Below, piece after piece: positions 25,514 to 34,293 of a stretch of 34,293 nucleotides of DNA (its first letter is position 1; the number at the start of each line of letters is the position of its first letter). Source of the stretch: Vicinamibacterales bacterium (lineage in GTDB: Bacteria > Acidobacteriota > Vicinamibacteria > Vicinamibacterales > CAVVIG01); assembly GCA_025450765.1 (NCBI GenBank), contig JANWLS010000183.1, positions 1 through 34,293 on the forward strand. The letters run 5' to 3'. Below the pieces are notes generated by a model. The model was not told the DNA's origin. It did not search any database and saw only the letters and a program-made list of their open reading frames with translations. A program made the position numbers and the translations under genes.

Positions 25514-27655
25514 ATGGTTCGTCGCCGCGCACGGAAGGACGCTCTTCATCTCATGGCGCGATCCGACCATCATCACGCGGCCTCGCCCATTCACCGCGGT
25601 CGGCCGCACCCGCCGCGGCTGAGCGTGCTCGACTGGTTGTCTTACGGGGGCGAGATGAGCACGCTCGCGCGCACGTTCAACTGGACCGGCACGCCGCTCG
25701 GCGCGCCCGATCGGTGGTCGCGCAGCCTCAAGACCGTGGCGCGCATCATGTTCACCGCGCGCCAGCCCGTGTTCCTCTGGTGGGGACCGCGGCTGATTCA
25801 TCTCTACAACGACTCGTTCCGCATGATGCTCGGTCCGCGTCATCCGGGGGCATTCGCACAGCCCGCCTCGCTCGTCTGGCACGACATCTGGGACGAGCTC
25901 GGCCCCCGCGCGGAAGTGGCGATGCAGGGCGGTCCCGCCGCCGACGAGACGCTGCTGCTCATCCCGGCGGCGAACGGGTCCGACCAGCCGTACTGCCTGT
26001 TCGGCGGCACCCTCATCCCTGACGATGACGGCCGCGTGGGCGGCCTGCTGTGCACCAATACCGAAGAGATGCCGCGCGCGCGTCTCCTCGAGTGGGAGCA
26101 GTCCACGCGCCGGCAGGCCGAGCGCCAGCGCGAGTATCTCTATTCGCTGTTGATGCAGGCGCCGGCGATCTTCGTCATTCTCCGGGGATCCGAGTACGTC
26201 ATCGATCTGGCGACGCCGTTTGCGTGCGAAATGGCCGGCCGCCGGCACGAAGAAGTCATCAAGCGTTCGTTGTTCGAGGTGCTGCCGGAGCTCGAGCGGA
26301 ACAATCTGCGGCCGCTCCTCGATCGCGTGGTGAGCACGGGTGTTCCCTTCGTCGGCAAGGAGATGTCGCTCGAGCTCGACCGCCACGGCGATCGCGGCCG
26401 CGAGACGCTGTGCCTGAATTTCCTGTTTTCGCCGCTGCGCAACCTCGAAGGCGAGATCGATGGCGTCTTCGTCACCGCCTCCGACGTGACGGAGCAGGTG
26501 GCCGATCGGCATCGGATGGAGCAATTGCGGGCCACGGCTGAAATGGCGAATCGGGCGAAAGACGACTTCCTCGCCATGCTCGGGCATGAGCTCCGCAACC
26601 CGCTCGCGCCGATCCAGACGGCGCTGCGGCTCATTCGGCAGCGCGGTGCGGACCGCGCCCTGCGGGAGCAGGCCGTCATCGAGCGGCAGGTCCAGCAACT
26701 GACGCATCTCGTCGACGATTTGCTGGACGTGTCGCGGATCGCGCGCGGCAAGGTGGCGCTCAAGAAAACGCGCCTCGAGCTCGCCGACGTCGTGACGCGC
26801 GCCGTCGAGACGGCGGGGCCGCTCATCGAACAGCGCGATCACCGGCTCATCGTCGATGTCCCGTCGACTGGGCTCGTCATCGACGGCGATCCGGCGCGCC
26901 TGAGCCAGGTCGTGTCGAACCTCCTGACGAACGCGGCGAAGTACACCGAGCCTGGCGGCGAGATCCGGGTGGCCGGGAGTCGTGAAGGCGGAGAGGTCGT
27001 CCTGCGCGTGCGCGACACCGGCGTGGGCATCGCGCCGCAGATGCTGCCGCGTATCTTCGATCTGTTCACGCGCGTCCGGTCGTCAGTCGAGCGGGTCCAC
27101 GAAGGCCTGGGACTGGGCCTGGCGATCGTCCGCAACCTGGTGACGCTTCACCGTGGCACCGTGTCGGCCGTCAGCGCCGGCCTGGGACAGGGAAGTGAGT
27201 TCATCGTGAAGCTGCCCGCGGCAGCCACCGCGGTGCCGGCGGCGCGGCCGATCACCGGGCTGCTCGGACCCATCACGGTGAAGTCCCATCATGCCCGCGT
27301 GTTGATCGTGGACGACAACGAGGACGCGGCGCGCATGCTCGCGGCCGCGCTCGAGCCTTCCGGGTTCGAGACGGAAGTGGCGTGCAACGGACCCGCCGCG
27401 CTTCGTCTCTGCAATCGCTTCAGCCCCGACATCGCGTTGCTGGATATCGGGATGCCGATCATGGACGGCTATCAGCTCGCCGACGCCATCCGGCGGATGC
27501 CCGGGCTCGAGCAGGTGGCGCTCGTTGCGGTCACCGGCTACGGGCTGCAGGCCGACCAGGATCGGTCGGAGGCGGCCGGCTTTCTGCGCCACCTGGTGAA
27601 GCCGATCGACATCGACCTGCTCACCGCGGTGCTTGAAGATCTGAAGAGCTCGTGA
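25514..27655 (+). CDS. PAS-containing hybrid sensor histidine kinase/response regulator
   Basis: 713 aa; H-box FLAMLGHELRNPLAPIQTAL, N-box NLLTNAAKYT, VRDTGVGI, GLGLGLAIV, REC domain VLIVDDNEDAARM...IALLDIGMPIMDGYQLA. Confidence 0.96.
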   Translation: MVRRRARKDALHLMARSDHHHAASPIHRGRPHPPRLSVLDWLSYGGEMSTLARTFNWTGTPLGAPDRWSRSLKTVARIMFTARQPVFLWWGPRLIHLYNDSFRMMLGPRHPGAFAQPASLVWHDIWDELGPRAEVAMQGGPAADETLLLIPAANGSDQPYCLFGGTLIPDDDGRVGGLLCTNTEEMPRARLLEWEQSTRRQAERQREYLYSLLMQAPAIFVILRGSEYVIDLATPFACEMAGRRHEEVIKRSLFEVLPELERNNLRPLLDRVVSTGVPFVGKEMSLELDRHGDRGRETLCLNFLFSPLRNLEGEIDGVFVTASDVTEQVADRHRMEQLRATAEMANRAKDDFLAMLGHELRNPLAPIQTALRLIRQRGADRALREQAVIERQVQQLTHLVDDLLDVSRIARGKVALKKTRLELADVVTRAVETAGPLIEQRDHRLIVDVPSTGLVIDGDPARLSQVVSNLLTNAAKYTEPGGEIRVAGSREGGEVVLRVRDTGVGIAPQMLPRIFDLFTRVRSSVERVHEGLGLGLAIVRNLVTLHRGTVSAVSAGLGQGSEFIVKLPAAATAVPAARPITGLLGPITVKSHHARVLIVDDNEDAARMLAAALEPSGFETEVACNGPAALRLCNRFSPDIALLDIGMPIMDGYQLADAIRRMPGLEQVALVAVTGYGLQADQDRSEAAGFLRHLVKPIDIDLLTAVLEDLKSS

Positions 27656-28688
27656 CGACGACCTCGCGTGCGGTGTAGGCGTCGATCAGACCCGCCGCCG
27701 TCGCCACGAGGATCGGGCCCAGCACGACCCCCAGCAGGCCGAAGACGCTCATCCCGCCGAGCAGGCTGATGAACACCACCAGCCCGTTCATCCGCACGCT
27801 CCCCGAGATCAGTGCTGGCCGCAGCACGTTGTCGGCGAGTCCGACGATGCCGACGCCGACGGCGACGAGCACGATGCCGCGCACGACCGCGCCCGTCGCG
27901 ATGAGCCAGAGGGCTGCCGGCACCCACACCACCCACGCCCCGAGCGGCAGGATGCAGAAGAACGCCATCACGACGCCCCAGAACACCGGCGCGCCGATCC
28001 CGACCAGCGCAAACGCCGCACCGCCGAGCGCGCCCTGGACGGCGGCCACCGCGACCGACGAGATGACGCCGGCCGACACGAGATCAGCCGCCTGCTGAAT
28101 CATCCGCTCGCGCAGGGAATCTTCGAACGGCAGGAGATGCCGGCACACCGCCATGATGCTGCGCGCGTCGCGGAAGATGAAGAAGGCGGCAAACAGCATC
28201 AGCACGAAGTCGAACATGAACACCGCGACGTTCTGCAGCAGCGTCCCCGCGCTCGAGGCGAGGAACGCCGCCAGGCGCCGCGAGCCGTCAGCGACGATCG
28301 TCGTCAGGTTGATGGAGACCGTGCCGGGCAGGTGCGCCTGGATCCGATCCCAGAGTGCCTGGAGCGCTTCGACGCGCCCGCTCGCCAGCGCACCCTGCAC
28401 GCTGCCGGCGGCCTGGATCCCCTCACGCACGAACGCCGTCGCGATGAGGAGGATCGGCACGATGACGATGACGGTGACGATCACCGTGCTCGCCAGCGCG
28501 GCGATGCCCGGCCGCCAGTGTCGTTCCAGGCGCGCCTGCAGCGGGAAGAAGAAGACGACCAGGATCACGGCCCAGGCCAGGGGCATCAGGAACGGCTCGA
28601 AGATCCGGAAGAGGATGTAGCCGAGCCAGATGACGACGGCATAGAACAGCAGCGTCGTGATCCGGTCGTGTGAGCTGAGGATCGCCAT
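27621..28688 (-). CDS. AI-2E/PerM family transporter
   Basis: 355 aa; ATG 28688; YILFRIFEPFLMPLAWAVILVVFFFPLQARL, GIGAPVFWGVVMAFFCILPLGAWVVWVPAALWLI, GLLGVVLGPILVATAAGLIDAY. Confidence 0.93.
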   Translation of the reverse strand: MAILSSHDRITTLLFYAVVIWLGYILFRIFEPFLMPLAWAVILVVFFFPLQARLERHWRPGIAALASTVIVTVIVIVPILLIATAFVREGIQAAGSVQGALASGRVEALQALWDRIQAHLPGTVSINLTTIVADGSRRLAAFLASSAGTLLQNVAVFMFDFVLMLFAAFFIFRDARSIMAVCRHLLPFEDSLRERMIQQAADLVSAGVISSVAVAAVQGALGGAAFALVGIGAPVFWGVVMAFFCILPLGAWVVWVPAALWLIATGAVVRGIVLVAVGVGIVGLADNVLRPALISGSVRMNGLVVFISLLGGMSVFGLLGVVLGPILVATAAGLIDAYTAREVVVTSSSDLQAPR

Positions 28689-28740
28689 ATGTTCGCGGGA
28701 GCGATCGTAGCGCGCGCGGCAGCGACCGGCAAATCGCCAG

Positions 28741-29667
28741 CTACAGCCGAGCCTCTTCGACCTGCCGGGGCGAGGGGAGCAGCAGAATCGGGCAGGGCGC
28801 CGCGCCTGCCATGCGCCAGGCCGTGAACCCGGTGATCGACTGGTGGGACGTGCCGCGGCCGACCGAACCAATGACGATGAGGTCTGCGCGTTCCCGTGTG
28901 GCGAGCGCCAGCAGTTCCACATGCGGCGTCCCCCGCTGCAGACAGTGCGTGGCCTTGACGCCGCGTGTCCCGGCCGTCATGGCCCGCAGATGATCGGTCG
29001 CTGCCTCGACCATCCCGGCGTCGTACTCCGCGAGTGTCGCCGCCTCTCCTTCGGTGAGCTGTGGCGGGAGCGCCGGTAATACATGGGCGAGGACCAGCTC
29101 GCTGTGCCAGTCGCGGGCGAGCGCCGCGGCCACGCTCACGGCGCGGTCCGCATCCTTGCCGAAATCGGTGGCGGCCAGGATCCGCCGGACCGACAGCTCG
29201 GGCCGGTCCGGGGTCAAGGTGGCGAAGGTCGCCGTCTCGCCGCTGATCAGGAGTACCGCGCACGGCGGCGTGCGCAGCAGGCGGGCGGCCGTGGAGCCCA
29301 GGGCCCACTGGTGTCCACCGGATCGACCGTGGGTGCCGAGCACGATGAGATCCGCATCCGTCTCGACGGCCGTCCGCCGGATGCACTCATCAGGAGCGCC
29401 CGATTTCACGGAGACGTCAATGGCTGGTGCCCAGTGGCTGCCGGCTGGCAGCTCAGCGGTGACAGCGTCGCGTGCGGCCTGTTCCAGCCGCGGGCGCGCG
29501 TCGGCGCTGAGGGGTGTGGCGGCGGACGCTGACGATCCGTCTTCGATGACCGCCAGAACGTGCAGCCGGACGCGGGCGGTCGCGGCCAGCGCCAGCGCGG
29601 TCCGCAACGCCGCCCGCGATGGGGTCGAAAAATCGATAGGGCAGAGCACGGTGCTTGCCGGGATCAT
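28741..29667 (-). CDS. Tandem universal stress protein (two UspA domains)
   Basis: 308 aa; VLCPIDFSTPSRAALRTALALA ... DLIVLGTHGRSGGHQWALGSTAARLL ... RRILAATDFGKDADRAVSVAAALA ... DLIVIGSVGRGTSHQSITGFTAWRM. Confidence 0.95.
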   Translation of the reverse strand: MIPASTVLCPIDFSTPSRAALRTALALAATARVRLHVLAVIEDGSSASAATPLSADARPRLEQAARDAVTAELPAGSHWAPAIDVSVKSGAPDECIRRTAVETDADLIVLGTHGRSGGHQWALGSTAARLLRTPPCAVLLISGETATFATLTPDRPELSVRRILAATDFGKDADRAVSVAAALARDWHSELVLAHVLPALPPQLTEGEAATLAEYDAGMVEAATDHLRAMTAGTRGVKATHCLQRGTPHVELLALATRERADLIVIGSVGRGTSHQSITGFTAWRMAGAAPCPILLLPSPRQVEEARL

Positions 29668-29846
29668 TGTTTCGACTCCGCGAGGTGCGACAAATTCCGT
29701 GTGGGAACGCAAGGCCGGTACCAACTGTCAGGTTGCGAACGCCCGTTCGACGACACGCGGCCGTGAACCGCCTGCCGCCGGCAAGCCCAGCCGATTGACA
29801 GGGAAGGCTGAAGCGCGTTCTGATGGGCAACGGGTGACCGCTGCTC

Positions 29847-31430
29847 GTGCGCACGATTGATTCGTCCCGGAACCCGCGCCAGGCGCTCGCGGAAACGAGC
29901 TCGACGCGACGGGCCGCCGTCCTCATCCTCGCGATCCTGGCTCTGCCGCGCGTGCTTCGGATGGTGTGGCCGCAGGTCTGGATCGAGGACGAGTCCTATC
30001 TGAACGGGGCTTTTCTTCTGGCGACCGGGCACGCCCCGTACACGGGCTTTCCCCTGCCGCATTTTCCGCTGCTCGAAGGCTCCCTCGCCGCGCTCCTCGA
30101 GATCTTCCCGACGGCCATCCGCACGGCTGAAGCGTTCACCGCGGCCGCGGCCTGGGTGTCGTCGATTTTCGTGTGGCGCATCGGCCGGCGGCTCGGAGGC
30201 GAGGTGTGCGGTGTCGCCGCCGCGCTGATCTTCGCGACCTCGCCACTGCTGTTCCGCTATCACGTGTTCGAGCGCGAAGTGTTCCTGGTCGTTCCGGTCC
30301 TGTCCGCCTCGTGGCTGGTGCTGCGCTGGCCGGGAACGGGCGAGCGGACGGAGACGCGGACGATCGTCATCGCGGGCGTGCTGCTGGCGATCGCGATGGC
30401 GATCAAGCTCACGGCCGCCAGTTACGTGGCCGCATTATTTTTGTTCATCCTGCTCGTCAACCGCCAACGCGATCGCGCGGTCGTGTTTCTCGGCACGGTC
30501 GTGGTGGTGATGGGCATCTCGACTGGCGCGCTGTGGGCCCTCTTCGGGACGCCGTTTCTCGTGCAGGTCGTCCTCTTCAGGCTCGTGCACGCCGGCTTCC
30601 ACAGCCTGACCGGACAGTTTCACGAGTGGCTGGGCAGCCTGGATGTCGAGCTCGCTGCCGGCGCGGCCGGGTTTGCGCTGGTGCTCTGGCAGCACCGCCT
30701 TCGGCGATGGGCGTTGCCGCTGCTTCACCTGGCATTCGGCTTCGTGCTGCTGGTCGTGCTGAACCCGACCTTCTGGGCGCACGACAGCATCGAGCTGCTG
30801 CCGTGGCTCGCGCTGCTCGGCGGCGTGCTCGTGGCCGATCTGGCCATGGCCTTCGGACGCCACACGCGCGACGCGCCATCGCGTCCCGCGGCGGTCGCGG
30901 CGCTCGTCGGCGCCGTGCTGCTGTTCGTGATCGTGGTGCCGCTGCCGCACGCCAACTGGGGACCCGGTGCGGGGAGTGGATTCGGCTTCGGGTACCGCGA
31001 TCGTGCGGAGATCGATCGTGTGGCGGCGTACGTGCGGTCGAAGACGGCTCCGGGCGCGCTCGTGGCGATGCCGCCGATTCTCGCGTTTCAGGCGAACCGG
31101 CCGGAGCTCATCACCTATCCCGAGCTCGCCGGGACGATGATGACGCTCGGGCGCGAGGTGAAGGCGAAGGGGTTTGCGACGACGCTGAAAACGAGCGAGG
31201 TCGGCCAGCGGATGTTCTGGGACGAGGTCGCCGCCTCACGCGACGTGTGGCTGCCGGATCTGGCGGAGGCGATCCAGGCCCGCCGCCTGGGTGCCGTGAT
31301 CAACTTCTCGCCCGCGGATCTCTTTCCCGTTCCGCTCATCGACGTCCCCGACCAGGCTCTCCGCGCGGCCGGCTATGTGCCGGGCCTGGTGACGGAGCAC
31401 TACACGGTGTGGACGGTGGGGGGATCGTGA
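29847..31430 (+). CDS. Multi-TM PMT/ArnT-like glycosyltransferase family protein
   Basis: 527 aa; EDESYLNGAFLLATGHAPYTGFPLPHFPLLE loop after first TM, many TM helices. Confidence 0.7.
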   Translation: MRTIDSSRNPRQALAETSSTRRAAVLILAILALPRVLRMVWPQVWIEDESYLNGAFLLATGHAPYTGFPLPHFPLLEGSLAALLEIFPTAIRTAEAFTAAAAWVSSIFVWRIGRRLGGEVCGVAAALIFATSPLLFRYHVFEREVFLVVPVLSASWLVLRWPGTGERTETRTIVIAGVLLAIAMAIKLTAASYVAALFLFILLVNRQRDRAVVFLGTVVVVMGISTGALWALFGTPFLVQVVLFRLVHAGFHSLTGQFHEWLGSLDVELAAGAAGFALVLWQHRLRRWALPLLHLAFGFVLLVVLNPTFWAHDSIELLPWLALLGGVLVADLAMAFGRHTRDAPSRPAAVAALVGAVLLFVIVVPLPHANWGPGAGSGFGFGYRDRAEIDRVAAYVRSKTAPGALVAMPPILAFQANRPELITYPELAGTMMTLGREVKAKGFATTLKTSEVGQRMFWDEVAASRDVWLPDLAEAIQARRLGAVINFSPADLFPVPLIDVPDQALRAAGYVPGLVTEHYTVWTVGGS

Positions 31431-31434
31431 CGAT

Positions 31435-31635
31435 TCAAAATTCTTCAGGCTTTTTTCTCAGGTCCTCCATCAACCGCTCGTAATCCTCCCTCCCAATCTC
31501 GCCGCGCGCGTAGCGGCGCTTGACGATGTCCTCGGGTGGGAGGCGGGCTTCGCGCCGGAAGACGACGACAATCGGGACGATGACGAGCACGATGAGGACG
31601 ACCGACCAGAGAAGCAGCCAGCCTGCGTGAGGCAT
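31435..31635 (-). CDS. SHOCT-domain small membrane protein
   Basis: 66 aa; N-terminal TM, C-terminal EDIVKRRYARGEIGREDYERLMEDLRK. Confidence 0.88.
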   Translation of the reverse strand: MPHAGWLLLWSVVLIVLVIVPIVVVFRREARLPPEDIVKRRYARGEIGREDYERLMEDLRKKPEEF

Positions 31636-31666
31636 AATGCGTCTACGTTATCCGAACGGAGGGAAG

Positions 31667-32746
31667 ATGTTCCAGCCTCGGACCTTGACCGCCGTCGTGG
31701 CCGCCGCCCTGATGGCCGCCGGTGCCGGCCTCGTGCCGCGCGCCCAGACGACCTTTCGTTTTGCCGTGTCCGGCGATTCGCGCGACTGCGGCGACGTGGT
31801 GATGCCGGAGATCGCCGCCGGGGCGCAGCAGGACGGCGCGGCATTCTACTGGCACCTGGGCGACTTCCGGAAGATCTACGACTTCGACGAGGACATGCAG
31901 CACGAAGTCTCCCGCCAGGGGAAGCCGTTGACGATTCTCGACTACGAGAACGGCGCCTGGGACGACTTCATCGCCCACCAGTTGGCGCCCTTCGGTTCCA
32001 CGCCCGTGTACCTCGCCGTCGGGAACCACGAGCTCTACCCGCCCAAGACGCGCGGCGATCTCATCGCTGAATTCGCCGATTGGTTCAACGCGCCCGAGAT
32101 CCGGCGCCAGCGGCTCGCCGACGATCCCTCAGCGTACCGCGTGCAGACCTGGTCGCACTGGGTGCAGGCGGGTGTCGACTTCATCAGCCTGGACAACGGC
32201 TCGATCGAGCAGTTCGAGCCGGCGCAGATGCGCTGGGTGCACGGCGTGCTCGCGCGCGACGAGCAGGACCCCGCGATCAAGACGATCGTCGTCGGCATGC
32301 ACCGCGCGCTGCCCGAGAGCCTGTCGGCCGACCACAGCATGAATGAATCGCCGGCGATGCGCGCCACGGGCCGGGAGGTGTACGAAACTCTCCTGCACGC
32401 GCAGAACGTCGCGCACAAGCACGTGTATCTCGTGGCGAGCCATTCGCACTACTACATGGACGACACCTTCAACACGGCGTACTGGCGTGAGCACGGGGGC
32501 GTGCTCCCCGGGTGGATCGTCGGGACCGCCGGCGCGTACCGCTACACGCTGCCCGCCGATGCGAAGGACGCGAAGATGGCCGAAACGCACGTCTATGGAT
32601 ATCTGCTGGGCGAGGTGGCGCCTGACGGCACGATCGCGATGCGGTATCATCGGATCGACGAGTCCGACGTCCCGCCCGCGGTGGCCAACCAGTTCACCCC
32701 CGGCTTTGTCCATTGGTGTTTTGCGGAGAATGCTCAAACACGCTAG
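31667..32746 (+). CDS. Secreted metallophosphoesterase
   Basis: RBS GGAGGGAAG before ATG 31667; signal peptide; FAVSGDSRDCGD, WHLGDFRKIYD, LAVGNHELYPP, HSHYYMDDTF. Confidence 0.85.
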   Translation: MFQPRTLTAVVAAALMAAGAGLVPRAQTTFRFAVSGDSRDCGDVVMPEIAAGAQQDGAAFYWHLGDFRKIYDFDEDMQHEVSRQGKPLTILDYENGAWDDFIAHQLAPFGSTPVYLAVGNHELYPPKTRGDLIAEFADWFNAPEIRRQRLADDPSAYRVQTWSHWVQAGVDFISLDNGSIEQFEPAQMRWVHGVLARDEQDPAIKTIVVGMHRALPESLSADHSMNESPAMRATGREVYETLLHAQNVAHKHVYLVASHSHYYMDDTFNTAYWREHGGVLPGWIVGTAGAYRYTLPADAKDAKMAETHVYGYLLGEVAPDGTIAMRYHRIDESDVPPAVANQFTPGFVHWCFAENAQTR

Positions 32747-33797
32747 CGCCCTGTTGCTGGCCGTCGGCCTTGCGCTGACGGCCGCCTGTTCGTCGAGGCC
32801 CACCGCGCCGGCCTGGGAAATCGCCAATCCGATCGAGCCGCTGCCGCCGCCGCCGCTCGGCATCACCGCAAGCTTCACCGATCTCAAGGAGCCGCCGACG
32901 CCGGCGCGCGTCCGCCTGGGGCGCTGGTTGTATTTCGACAAGCGGCTGTCGGGCGACGGTACGCTCTCCTGTGCGAGCTGTCACGATCCGGCCGACGGCT
33001 TTTCGCTGAAGACGGCCGTCGCGACTGGCATTCGCGGTCAGCACGGCACGCGCAAGCCGCCCTCCTTCGAGAACGAAGCCTGGACGCTCTATCCATATTT
33101 CTTCTGGGATGGCCGGGCGGCCTCGCTCGAGGATCAGGCGCTCGGGCCGATCGCCAACCCGGTGGAGATGGGGAACACGCACGCGCACATGGTGCAGACC
33201 CTCCAGGCGATTCCCGCCTACGCGCCGTACTTCGCGCAGGCGTTCGGCTCCCCGGCCATCACGCAGGATCGCATCGTCCACGCCATTGCCGACTACGAGC
33301 GGACCGTGATGAGCGGCAACTCGCCCTACGACCGCTGGCGGCTGAAGCGCGATCAGTCAGCCGTGTCGGCGTCGGTGAAGCGCGGCTACGATCTGTTCTT
33401 CGGTAAGGCGGGCTGCGACCAGTGCCACCTCGGGCAGAACTTCACCGACAACCGCTTCCACAACGTCGGTGTCGGCTGGGATCCGGCGGCGAAGACCTTC
33501 AAGGATGAGGGGCGGTTCGGGATCACGCACCAGGCGGCCGATCACGGGGCGTTCAAGACGCCCACGCTGCGCGACGTCGTGCTCCATCCGCCGTACATGC
33601 ACGACGGATCGTTTGCCACGCTCCGCCAGGTGGTGGAGCACTACAACAAGGGCGGCGAGGCGAACCCGTGGCTGGATCCGAAGGTCCAGCCGCTGCACCT
33701 CACCGATCAGGACGTGGATGATCTGGTCGCGCTGATGGAGTCGCTCACGGGCGACACGCGGACGGGAACGAAAGTCCTCACCGACTTCCCGTACTAG
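32730..33797 (+). CDS. Di-haem cytochrome c peroxidase (CcpA/MauG family), lipoprotein
   Basis: CxxCH motifs CASCH and CDQCH, RLGRWLYFDKRLSGDGTLSCASCHDPADGFS, KTPTLRDVVLHPPYMHDGSFATLRQVVEHYNKGG; lipobox-like LALTAAC. Confidence 0.94.
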   Translation: MLKHASALLLAVGLALTAACSSRPTAPAWEIANPIEPLPPPPLGITASFTDLKEPPTPARVRLGRWLYFDKRLSGDGTLSCASCHDPADGFSLKTAVATGIRGQHGTRKPPSFENEAWTLYPYFFWDGRAASLEDQALGPIANPVEMGNTHAHMVQTLQAIPAYAPYFAQAFGSPAITQDRIVHAIADYERTVMSGNSPYDRWRLKRDQSAVSASVKRGYDLFFGKAGCDQCHLGQNFTDNRFHNVGVGWDPAAKTFKDEGRFGITHQAADHGAFKTPTLRDVVLHPPYMHDGSFATLRQVVEHYNKGGEANPWLDPKVQPLHLTDQDVDDLVALMESLTGDTRTGTKVLTDFPY

Positions 33798-33813
33798 CCG
33801 CCGGACGTCGGAC

Positions 33814-34038
33814 TCAGTTCATGCTGCACGCGCCGGGGCCCCGGGGATCCCCGCACGTGCCGCACGGCGCCATCGGGGCGTTCGAGCTCTTCGGGCCGCC
33901 GGCACCGACGGCGAAGACCGACAGCAGCCGCTCCAGTTCCTCGCTGCGACACGACGGGCAGGCCGGCGTCCGCCCATCCCGCGCGAGCGCCTCGAAATGA
34001 TGCCCGCACGACCGGCATTCGTATTCGAACAGTGGCAT
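33814..34038 (-). CDS. FmdB family zinc-ribbon protein
   Basis: MPLFEYECRSCGHHFEAL...CPSCRSEELERLLSVF...CGTCGDPRGPGACSMN. Confidence 0.93.
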   Translation of the reverse strand: MPLFEYECRSCGHHFEALARDGRTPACPSCRSEELERLLSVFAVGAGGPKSSNAPMAPCGTCGDPRGPGACSMN

Positions 34039-34044
34039 GCCTCT

Positions 34045-34050
34045 AAAGTA
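34045..34050 (-). promoter_or_regulatory. -10-like TACTTT, 6 nt before FmdB ATG
   Basis: Minus strand TACTTT-AGAGGC-ATG (AGAGG could alternatively act as SD). Confidence 0.3.
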
Positions 34051-34067
34051 GCACAGCTCGTTTCCTG

Positions 34068-34073
34068 TAAGAT
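34068..34073 (+). promoter_or_regulatory. -10-like TAAGAT, 6 nt before ADH-like ATG
   Basis: TAAGAT-CGCTCC-ATG. Confidence 0.4.
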
Positions 34074-34079
34074 CGCTCC

Positions 34080-34293
34080 ATGTCCATTCTCGCCGCCGTG
34101 ATGGCCGCGCCGCGTGTCCCGGTCGAATTGCGCGAATTTCCTGAGCCCGACCTGGCGCCCGGCGGCGCCCTGCTCCGCACCATCTATTCGGAAGTCTGCG
34201 GCACGGACGTGCACCTCTGGCACGGACGCCTGCAGGGCGTGCCGTACCCGATCATTCCCGGTCACGTGTCGGTCGGCACGCTCGAGAAGATCC
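34080..34293 (+). CDS. Zinc-dependent alcohol dehydrogenase-like protein, 3'-truncated by window edge
   Basis: Open frame to window end, absent from ORF track: MSILAAVMAAPRVPVELREFPEPDLAPGGALLRTIYSEVCGTDVHLWHGRLQGVPYPIIPGHVSVGTLEKI. Confidence 0.85.
   Translation, partial: MSILAAVMAAPRVPVELREFPEPDLAPGGALLRTIYSEVCGTDVHLWHGRLQGVPYPIIPGHVSVGTLEKI

Noticed and set aside
29795-29823. TTGACA as a full sigma70 promoter for the glycosyltransferase
   Set aside because: No credible -10 at the right spacing; only a -35-like hexamer.
32343-32729. N-terminal extension of the peroxidase ORF
   Set aside because: Out-of-frame reading of the metallophosphoesterase; the signal/lipobox sequence begins at ATG 32730.

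Overview
This 34.3 kb, GC-rich bacterial chromosomal window is densely packed with about 29 CDSs. The gene content and repeat style suggest Acidobacteriota/Vicinamibacteria, but that is inference only. Gene order: dnaK (3' part)-hsp20, an omega-like RNAP subunit, a small membrane protein, gatA/gatC, a Memo/AMMECR1 pair, nfo, a YdjM-like membrane hydrolase, a Mit_KHE1-like protein, lpxD, a beta-barrel-like protein, two M16 peptidases (one catalytically dead and fused to a second domain), lpxB, acnA, queG, algH/yqgE, an M49-like peptidase, a Crp/Fnr regulator, an HIBADH-like dehydrogenase, an HPP-family protein, a His-rich polytopic membrane protein, a hybrid histidine kinase, an AI-2E/PerM transporter, a tandem UspA, a PMT-like glycosyltransferase, a SHOCT protein, a metallophosphoesterase, a di-haem peroxidase, an FmdB zinc ribbon, and the start of a Zn-dependent alcohol dehydrogenase. 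I see no tRNA, rRNA, CRISPR array, transposase or prophage. The unusual content is in the repeats and gene boundaries. (1) A REP-like palindrome is present as a 42-bp-period direct duplication plus an inverted copy. Together they form exactly 102 nt (34 codons) inserted in frame in a membrane-protein gene. (2) GC-rich hairpin elements form an in-frame linker inside the M16 fusion. (3) Two compositionally opposite 7-bp-period arrays sit directly upstream of lpxB and algH. (4) A TANNNT hexamer lies 6-7 nt before at least six start codons, which suggests leaderless transcription. (5) All seven convergent gene pairs overlap or abut. Coordinates were counted by hand; no searches were run.
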